Origin: Gadus chalcogrammus
Lineage: Eukaryota; Chordata; Actinopteri; Gadiformes; Gadidae
NCBI RefSeq assembly: GCF_026213295.1
Contig: NC_079412.1
Coordinates: 7,853,969 to 7,917,968 of the forward strand
DNA length: 64,000 nt
Direction of reading: 5' to 3'
Under the pieces are notes generated by a model. The model saw only the letters and a list, made by a program, of their open reading frames with translations, was not told the origin of the DNA and searched no databases. Below are positions 56,630-64,000 of the stretch, in pieces (within the stretch, counting starts at the first letter, position 1; each line of letters begins with the position of its first letter). The position numbers and the translations under genes were made by a program.

Positions 56630-57180
56630 AACAAAGACTCACATCACAAACTCAGACAGTCAGAACATGTATATGAATACGAGACACAATAGAACAAAGA
56701 CTCGCATCACAAACTCAGACAGTCACAACATGTAAAAAACATAAATACATGAAACATGCATATAAATACGAGACCAAAGACTCACAACACAAACTCAGAC
56801 AGTCACAACATGTAAAAAAACATATAAATACATGAAACATGTATATACAAGACCATAGACTCACATCACAAACTTAAGACAGTCACAACATGTAAAAAAC
56901 ATTTATTTTTTATTCAACCTTTATTTAACCAGGAGAAAAAACTATTGAGATTAAGAATCTCTTTTTCAAAGGTGACCTGGCCAAGGCAGGCAGCAGCACA
57001 AAGAACCACAGTTACAGACAAACACTCAACAACAACAATATAAATACATGAAACATGCATATACATACGAGACCATAGACTCACATCACAAACTCAGACA
57101 ATCACAACACGTAAAAAACATATAAATATATGCAACATGTATATAAATACGAGACAATATAATTTATTTTGTTTTATAGA
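56630..57180. repeat. Minisatellite with an inserted dispersed repeat
   Basis: Six or so imperfect units of 65-90 bp with ACTCACATCACAAACTCAGA, CAGTCACAACATGTAAAAAA and ATATAAATACGAGACC. The array is interrupted at about 56898-57040 by TTATTTAACCAGGAGAAAAA and AAAGGTGACCTGGCCAAGGC, a common fish dispersed repeat. Confidence 0.8.
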
Positions 57181-57256
57181 GGTTACAGAGGTCACTGATC
57201 GGAGGTGCTGTTCAAAAAGAAATGTACTATTCAACTATGCCTTGTGCTCCGTTATG

Positions 57257-57714
57257 TATTACGTATTTCTTCAGGGAAAGTATTCGAATCCAAAGGAATA
57301 GCTTTAAAGAGACTTTATTTGTATAAAGTATTTTCGGTATGGTAAACTGATACTCTGAAGCAAAGAGAGGTTGAAGATGTATTCTAAGCACGTGCAAGAG
57401 TATTCTCCTAGCTGATCCTAGCCATCAACCCACGTATGTCTAATCACTGCCTGGAGAGTTCTGGCTTGCTCTGGCTCCAACCGTCTGTTATGGTATGGAT
57501 CCACAAGCCCGGAAGTAGTGGGAGGAGCCGGGGTGACTATTACCCTCGGCCTCCTTACCTGTCTGGTGCTGCCCTCTGTGGATGGAGCTGTTATTGCAGC
57601 CTTCAGTAAGGTCCCGTTTCCCTGTGGCTATGTATGGTATTTACGGCTAATATGTTTGGTCCTGCATCATTGAGTCTATGTGTGGGTAGCTTAGATTCTT
57701 TAAAATACGTAACA
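57257..57714 (-). mobile_element. LTR-like element, family A, copy 5, TSD TATG
   Basis: A 458-bp unit with ends TATTACGTATTTC and, inverted, TGTTACGTATTTTAAAG, flanked by TATG at 57253-57256 and 57715-57718. On the minus strand it holds CATAGCCACAGGG and, near the end, CAAATAAAG. Size, 4-bp duplication and polyadenylation signal fit a solo LTR, and its intact borders define family A. Confidence 0.7.
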
Positions 57715-57718
57715 TATG

Positions 57719-58036
57719 CAAGCTCCAAGTCTACAATTGAACAATGTCTTTGTGCAGTTTTGAGTGCTTTGTGCCAAGTCATGCAAGCTCCAAGTATTAC
57801 ACTGAACACTAAACTGTACAAATACAGATCTTATTGGCTGGAGGGTGGTTTGAGATATGCTCTACGTGTTCCACTGTTGACAACAATTATCTTGTTTTCT
57901 AAATCTTATTTACAATTTTTTTTTTGCAAGGTTTCAATTTATAGTATAAAATAGTTTATATTTTGACATGGTTTAATTCCAATTGTTAAAATGAGGGGTG
58001 GGGGAATTTTTGGTATTACGTATGTTTGCTATCTAT
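57719..58036. other. Unassigned sequence with a TATC microsatellite
   Basis: A CTATCTATCTATCTATC run lies at about 58029-58045. No gene seen. Confidence 0.5.
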
Positions 58037-60351
58037 CTATCTATCCTTCCCAGTAATGTGGTTTAGCTTTGTGAATTTATGTCTAACAGAGTCCTTATGC
58101 AGACTCTCTGTTGCCCGTCTTGCCAGATGGTTCATTCTTATTTTACAATATAAAGAGGATGCCATTTTCACCAGAAGATGTACGTGATTGTCCTCAACAG
58201 TGGTTTCGAACATGTGGTTGTGCAGGTCTGGGAACAATGTCTTACCAGCACTGTATTCCAGTACTCGAATGACAATGGCTGCTGTTATACCATGTCCCTG
58301 GGGGAGTTTGCCGGAAGTTGTTCTCAAAATTCTCTGAAAGCAACGCTCCGACTCCCTGCACACAGCAACTATCCCGTCAGATGGTTTGGACAAACCTCCA
58401 CGATTCTTCAACAGAATGAAGGGATGTACGGTGGAAGAAAGAGCGTCAGCACAAGGCATGCAGGTATGCTTTTCCTTTAGCTTTTTGACCACAAACCCAG
58501 CAATGTAGTTGATTGCCGCATCCTTGTAGTCAGACAAAGTATCAACACTTGGGCAGAGCTGGTATTCATGGTCAGAAAGCTCCACAGGCTCCACAGGATT
58601 CAGATCAAACCTGCGCAAGGTGTTTGCTGCAGCAGGTGTGACATCCATGATGGTGGTATTATCACGGAGGATTCAGTTGCCTGTACCTGTCTTTACTTGG
58701 GACTTCAAAAGAAGACGCTTGTAGGCAGCTGTAAACTGTCTTGATGTGGGATTGTTGTTGCATCCACCACGTGCTCTAAGACAGGAGAAGAACAGCTCAA
58801 GGTGATCTTGGCTCAGCTTGTAGGGGAGGAGGTAACGGCAAGGTGCATTTGGCTGGATGACCACTTCAAGGAAAATATTCCATGCACTTGCGCAACTGGC
58901 AATAAAGCCAACTACACACGTTTTCCTGGGGCCTAAATGCACCAGCTTGCCTTTGCTGTCTTTCAGTTCCAAGAGTGACCTTTGAGCCTTTAGCAGGATT
59001 TCCTGTACCCGGTCTTTGTTGGATGTCCTCATTGGGGCTTTGGACCCCTTCCCCAAAGGGTTCCTGCTGTTAAGGACATCGAAGGCGGCATCAATGATTC
59101 TCAGGAACTTCACTGTCTCCTCGCACCCGCTGAACTGTGGAAGATGCAACTGTGTGTTACAGTACTCAAGAGCATCTGCTACACTGCTGCTGAACACCTG
59201 AGCTGCAAGCTTCACCTTCATCTTCTGTTTCTCCCACCGTACATGAGCCATTTTTAACTTGTTTCCAAGTCGTAGTCCCTCCATCTCTTGACGTTTATTC
59301 AACTCCTCAATGTATTTCCAACAGATTTCTCCATTTGGAGTTTGGAGTAAACCCCGTCAGCCAATGTGTTTCTGATCAGCTTCAACATATGGCAAACATC
59401 CAGCAGCACATGGACCAATTGTGATGGGTCAGCAGGATGTGCAAAAGAGGATCTCATGTTATTGACATCCAATTTTACTCCCAGGGCTCTCATCATGGAA
59501 AAGTGGCATGATGGTCCATCGCACGTCAAGGAGACTGAACGAACTATGTCTATGAAGGCATTCCCTGATGATGTTGGCACGCTCTTCACCATTCATTCCA
59601 TCAATGAGGAAATAGGCAACAGGGATTTTTCAGGAGTCGTTGATGGCTACAACCATGAGGACCAAGGCATCTTTGGCTGGTGGTGACTGTCATCAACAGT
59701 GCCACAGCCAAGGTCCACATATCCATGGAATCTTACAGCTGCATATTCGTGCTTTCGAATGGCCACTTCATCCAACATGAGAGCACACAAGGTCTCCTTT
59801 CCTTCAACTTTTCTGTTCTGCACATGACATGCAACAGCAGAAAAAGCAGGCTTTGTAAAACCGGGATCTGCAGAAATGTGGCTGTACCACGTTCGGATGG
59901 TTTCGGGGTGAGGCAGTACAAGGTCAAAAACTTTACGCACAAAACTATAAGCTTTGGCGGAATAGAAGTGCAGAGTCATCGCAAATGAACGCAACTCCTC
60001 TTGACACTTTCGATTTTTTACCTTGCACCTTTCTGGTGAGCAAGGTCTTATGGAATCCACTGAAGGAGTTCTCCAGCATCTCTGCACAGCCACTAGAAAT
60101 GAGCAGCTTCTCCTTGACAGAAGTGATGACCTGAGTTAAGCAGGAAACTTTTATCTTCAATTTCCTACGATTCTGCTGCAACAATCTAAGTTTTTTTCTA
60201 ATAGATCCCAGTTTATTTTCAGCCTGCCTTTTGAAGGATAGAGGAGATGCCTGCACTGCATAATTATGCTGAGCACTGTCTGATGCTGTGGCTTCAGAAA
60301 CATTCACCTGTACCTCATCAGCTTCATCAACATCTAAAGAGACTTGGCAGT

Positions 60352-60545
60352 AATTGTGCTCTTGATTCATTACTTACCTCTGCCCTTACCTTACAGGGTG
60401 CTCCAGGGTTGCCGAAAAGGGTGGGGACCGCATCTGGTTTGAGGCTGTAATTGTGCTCTTGATTCATGTTACTTACCTCTGCCCTTACCTTACAGGGTGC
60501 TCCAGGGTTGCCGAAAAGTGTGGGGGCCGCATCTGCTTTGAGGCT
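60352..60545. repeat. 97-bp tandem duplication within the P element
   Basis: AATTGTGCTCTTGATTCAT recurs at about 60351 and 60448, and TTACCTTACAGGGTGCTCCA recurs at about 60385 and 60486. The unit duplicates the end of the THAP exon and its splice donor region. Confidence 0.8.
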
Positions 60546-60889
60546 GCGGTCGATGGTAAAGCATTCATTTGTGAAATGCCTGGCACATAATCTGCTGCAG
60601 GCATTTGGTACCCAACTCTTGCGGTTAATGTTTTTCAACCACTTGTTGAGCCTTTTCTTCTTTCGGAGCAGGAAGCTGTGGAGAAATTATGTTTATTACC
60701 TTCAAGGATATTTCAAAGTCAAAAAAACAATAGGAAGGAATACTATCATGTAGTTAGTAGTTAGTTAGTAGTAGCTTAGCTTGAGGTCATTGACATAGTA
60801 GTACAAATATTATTAGTGCAATTTCAAGTCAATAATCATCTGCTTTTTTTATTTTTTATCCTGCCTCCTCTAAAAAGATACCCGTCTCT

Positions 60890-60958
60890 TGTTGTGCGAA
60901 GCACTTTGAGCTGCATTCTATGTCATGAAAGGTGCTACATAAATAAAGTTAAGTATAA
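60890..60958 (+). repeat. L2-type LINE 3' tail
   Basis: GAAGCACTTTGAGCTGCATT and GTGCTACATAAATAAAGTTA match the tail of the LINE ending at 54505; inserted in the P-element intron. Confidence 0.65.
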
Positions 60959-60984
60959 GGACAATTCAATTGCATATGTATATC

Positions 60985-61080
60985 AGCTTGTAATGAGGAA
61001 GTAACGGCATGGTGCTGGATGGCTGGATGGAAATATTCCATGCACTTGCAATAAAGCTAACTACACAAGTTTTCCTCAGC
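60985..61080 (-). repeat. Second, degenerate copy of P-element coding DNA in its own intron
   Basis: Shares CAGCTTGTA, AGTAACGGCA, ATATTCCATGCACTTGC and AATAAAGC-AACTACAC with the coding region at 58811-58930, same orientation, with small deletions. Confidence 0.7.
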
Positions 61081-61702
61081 ATTCTTTAATATGTCCATGA
61101 TTCTGGTAATCCCCCAATAGTTTACAATGGTCATTTGTACATCACTTCAATCTAAAGTTTAAAATTGCATTGCTAACATGATCGCTAAGCCTAACAAATG
61201 ACTTAGCTCTTTAAGCCAATTCACTTTTTTACTAATTGTATTATTATAAATTATTCGTTTAGAAATAATCTTTCACATACCTGTAACGTGATATATTGGA
61301 ACCCGTTCGATGCACGCAGTTGATAGCAGCACAACCACCACCGGGCATTTTCGTATTAATCGATGATTATCTTCAAGTGAGTTCGGTGGAAAAGGGAGAA
61401 TGTTCGCATGATCATCAATGTATAGAGGTAGGGTTGCCCATCCCCCACTCCGATCTACCGTCTCTTTAATAGGTCCATGTTCCATGTGCGCAGCATCGGC
61501 TCATCGAAATCGTAAGTTTAGGCTTAACATTTTAAAGTTTCTTATGAGTTTTGCATAAAATATATTTCTTAATAGACATCTATAATGTTAAATAATGTAA
61601 AACATTACAGCTATCCAGAAATATTAAAGTATGCTACCATTGGATGTCTACAGTGGATGTTTGCTAGGTACCTTAATCCTTTTTTCTTATATTTATATTG
61701 TA

Positions 61703-62564
61703 GCTATTGCAAATCAAATGGAAAAGACAAGGGCTGGAGTACCAGGGCAACCCCCTATTAAAAGTAAGTATTTAGCTTGACTAAGGAGAATATATTCACA
61801 GAACATAATTTTGTATTGTCTGTGTGTCCCCTAATATGACAAATGATTAGAATTACATGTTTACTGAATTCATACAAATACTGCATATGACATAAGCTAA
61901 TGACTGTATGAATAGGATATATTAAGCTATATTGTTATAAACGTTAACAGTCCCCTCACTCTGTATTTACATGTATAGTAATCTGTGTTTTGTAATCTTT
62001 AGGGCCAGAAGTGTGGATTATCGGGGACAGCTACGTCCGCCGTGGAGAGGAGAGAGAGCCAAGGAAACCTGTGGCCCCCACCTTGGCCTAGAGGCCAGGG
62101 TCAGTTGGTTTGACTGGGGCGGGCTGAGATGGAAGACCCTCATCCCTTTCTTCCTGCAGTCCCTGAGAGGAAGAACAGCCCCGGATGTCCTGCTCATCCA
62201 CTGTGGCGGCAACGACCTCGGACGCCTGGAGGGAGTTGAGGTTGTTGCCGCAATGAAGCAGGACCTGCAGTACCTCCACCGGCAGTTCCCAGCAATGCAG
62301 ATCGTCTACTCTAACATCAACGAGAGACGCCGGTGGAGGGCTGACCATCCGGGGAAGCTAAATCACGCTAGGAAATGGGTGAACAGTGTGATGAACGCAT
62401 TTGTTAGTGTAGAGCTAGGAGGCAACAGCGTAGAGCATCCTGGAATAAGGTTTAACTGCTGTGGTTTATACTTAAAAGACAAGGTTCATTTCACCAATAG
62501 GGGAAATGACATTTTTTTAAAAAGCATTTCAAAGTCTCTTGAAGCGATAATCCGGAGTGGGTGA
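61703..62564 (+). pseudogene. SGNH/GDSL-hydrolase-like protein, two exons, GA-run frameshift
   Basis: A short exon (about 61703-61763, NQMEKTRAGVPGQPPIK) ends at GTAAGT; exon 2 begins at 62003 after TTTAG. Its first frame reads PEVWIIGDSYVRRGEE, block I of SGNH hydrolases with the nucleophile Ser. The frame then shifts in a GAGAGAGA run (about 62045-62056) to KETCGPHLGLEARVSWFDWG, LLIHCGGNDLGRL (block III), and LYLKDKVHFTNRGNDIF (block V, catalytic Asp and His), stopping at 62562-62564. Esterase-like SGNH domains occur in some LINE first proteins and in fish multi-copy genes; host versus transposon origin is unresolved. Confidence 0.65.
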
Positions 62565-64000
62565 AACTGACACTTTTAGGACCAATGCCTTCAGCCTTCT
62601 CCACTTTGAATTGTAATTTCAACAGTTTTCAATACTGTAAGATATAATCCAGGTCCTTAATCTTTATTCGATGATGCTCTTCTCTGCGTATTTGATAAAT
62701 CAGTAATTATAACCTTTTTGGTAATCATTTGCGTTTATCACACTGTTCATTCATTTCACTGTTCTTCCTCTCATTCCTTTCCTTACTTCTTCTTTAGGCT
62801 ACCTGTCTTTGTTTCCCCTTCCACTCTTCTGCCCCAGCCAAACAGCCAAAAAAAGTGTTTTGTTAAAATTTGGGGTGGGGGCTCTTGTAATAAAAGCTTT
62901 TTTTATTGTAACACTTCAAATCCTATTTCTTACACATGCAGCCATTTGGACACCATTATATGATAGCTGATAACCAAGGTACACACTGTAATACTATAAT
63001 CAAGAGGACATACAGGCAGTTCAAATAAAAAGAGATAGAACTTTATTGATCTGGAAACTTCATAAATATGTAAGATTGCTCCATATAATACCATAGTAAC
63101 ATAGTAAACGTATGTAGGCCTAAGAAATTCAGTATAATGTTATTGCTTAAACAGATTCCTTCCAACTAACTATTTACGAAAAATGCAATCAATAATTTAT
63201 ATAAAAGTAAATGTTTACATATCGACCAGCAACGAAGTTGGAGTAGCCTACCCAAATAATGAATTGTAATACACCAACATTGTCAACTGTCATACATAGC
63301 TAACCATAACCCTGTCATACATAGCTAAACAAGCAAATGAAAATGAAATACCTACCAACGCATCTGAAATGTTAATATCAGACAATTAACAATATTATGA
63401 AAATTACGTAGGTCTCCCATAATCATTCAGGTAATCAATACGTCCGTGCCGGTTACAGCTATTTCAATGATATGTTTGTTATATATCCGTGTTCAACGCC
63501 ATTCATGTTAAGTAAAAGGACAAATCTCAGACTTTGGAAGTTAATGGAGTTAATGGAAGTTAATTCGGAATTTAATTTAATTCGGAACTTAATGGAGCCG
63601 TGCACTTCAAAATAGGTCCATAGCAAGGAGCCGTTTGTTTCAGTACGACTCCTTTCAGCTGCCCACCCAACATAAACTGCTAATAAAACGCTTGAGGAGG
63701 CGTTTTGAAAAGAAAAAACTAATTTTTTTTTTAGAACAGGGTAGAAATATAATTATGAGCCTTTGATTGATATCCAGACATTTTTTGCGGAGACACGATC
63801 CTGTTCCCCACTTGTATTGGAGTGGACGGCGATATCTACTTCTGGGCCACATGAAATGACGGACCCCCGTCCACAGCCAGCTTAAACAGCTGCAATACCA
63901 GGCTTGGCCTCTGAGCACTGGTGGATTGCGGAAGTATGCGCCTATCCTGGGGGCCTGGCCGAGGCCAATACGTAAAAAAGGCCACGCCCACTTCAAATAG
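62565..64000. other. Unassigned sequence
   Basis: AT-rich with no recognised domain, RNA gene or named repeat. A TTCGGAA(T/C)TTAAT motif repeats near 63565-63590. The last 200 bases are GC-richer and contain GGCCACGCCCACTT. Confidence 0.4.

Larger units (their letters stand above)
58037..61348 (-). pseudogene. THAP/P-element transposase (THAP9-like), nearly full length
   Basis: Exon 1 (61348-61281) reads MPGGGCAAINCVHRTGSNIS, the first Cys pair of a THAP C2CH finger, with donor GTATGT. Exon 2 (from 60675) gives KWLKNINRKSWVPNACSRLC followed by ARHF, completing the finger. Then come a coiled coil (KLGSIRKKLRLLQQNRRKL), FAMTLHFYSAKAYSFVRKVF, LCALMLDEVAIRKH (catalytic Asp), VSLTCDGPSCHFSMMRALG (second Asp), LLDVCHMLKLIRNTL, YKLSQDHLELFFSCLRARGG (catalytic Glu) and, C-terminal, AAINYIAGFVVKKLKEKHT. 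It is inactive: frameshifts near 60020, 59685, 59560 and 59320, a TGA replacing Trp near 59638 and another near 58673. Confidence 0.85.

Noticed and set aside
56630..57180. Possible CRISPR or origin repeats
   Set aside because: Unit lengths vary, spacers are not unique, and the context is a fish genome; a minisatellite is sufficient.
61703..62564. A conserved host esterase gene
   Set aside because: The SGNH blocks are real, but such domains also occur in transposons and fish multi-copy families, so host status is not claimed.
1..64000. tRNA, rRNA or other structural RNA genes
   Set aside because: I found no segment with the paired arms and conserved boxes needed to support one; a covariance-model scan would be decisive.

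Overview
The window looks like a piece of a teleost fish genome with no convincing single-copy host gene. It is dense accessory chromatin built almost entirely of transposable elements, most of them broken. Spliced, intron-bearing transposase genes, ZBED-type hATs, piggyBac, PIF/Harbinger, THAP/P elements, L2-type LINEs, a Penelope-like element, CA microsatellites and vertebrate-type CCCTAA repeats all fit a ray-finned fish. The species cannot be named from sequence alone. A 100-base run of N (21062-21161) is an assembly gap.

Layout. 0-3.4 kb: LTR-like and MITE repeats and a CA microsatellite. 3.4-7.4 kb: a decayed pogo/Tigger-like transposon (minus strand) with a C-terminal PHD finger and a tandemly multiplied exon. 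7.7-10.2 kb: a roughly 940-bp unit in three tandem copies. 10.8-20.5 kb: pieces of what may be one integrase-plus-Ulp1 (Ginger-like) element on the minus strand, separated by a MITE, an L2 fragment split by a solo LTR, a MADF-BESS gene remnant and a TTF-type hAT. 22.2-23.2 kb: a second pogo-like transposase ending in a PHD finger. 25-29.5 kb: a piggyBac exon interrupted by a ZBED hAT, which holds an L2 LINE, which in turn holds a shrunken hAT.

29.9-46 kb is the most intricate part. A probable CACTA element has a plus-strand Tnp2-like transposase and a divergent minus-strand small-exon gene. Its minus-strand arm is hit by a ZBED hAT (TSD TCTGCTGT). That holds an element with a 9-bp TSD (TTATTATTA), which holds two abutting PIF/Harbinger insertions (TSD TAA). 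The larger of these holds a palindromic MITE (TSD ATA) and an apparently intact piggyBac (TSD TTAA) with an uninterrupted two-exon transposase. The CACTA transposase arm is split by a Penelope-like element with a GIY-YIG domain, bounded on both sides by telomere-type repeats.

46-64 kb: Myb/SANT and P-element fragments; an L2 LINE split by a 4.2-kb Harbinger that still carries both its transposase and its MADF-BESS gene; an I/Nimb-like LINE tail; a minisatellite; a 458-bp LTR-like insertion; a nearly full-length but inactivated THAP/P-element transposase; and a two-exon SGNH-hydrolase-like gene with a GA-run frameshift.

The genes do not form a pathway. Their relations are insertional: target-site duplications and reading frames that resume across insertions give a relative order of events. 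The best candidate for a living gene is the piggyBac at 35.1-38.0 kb.
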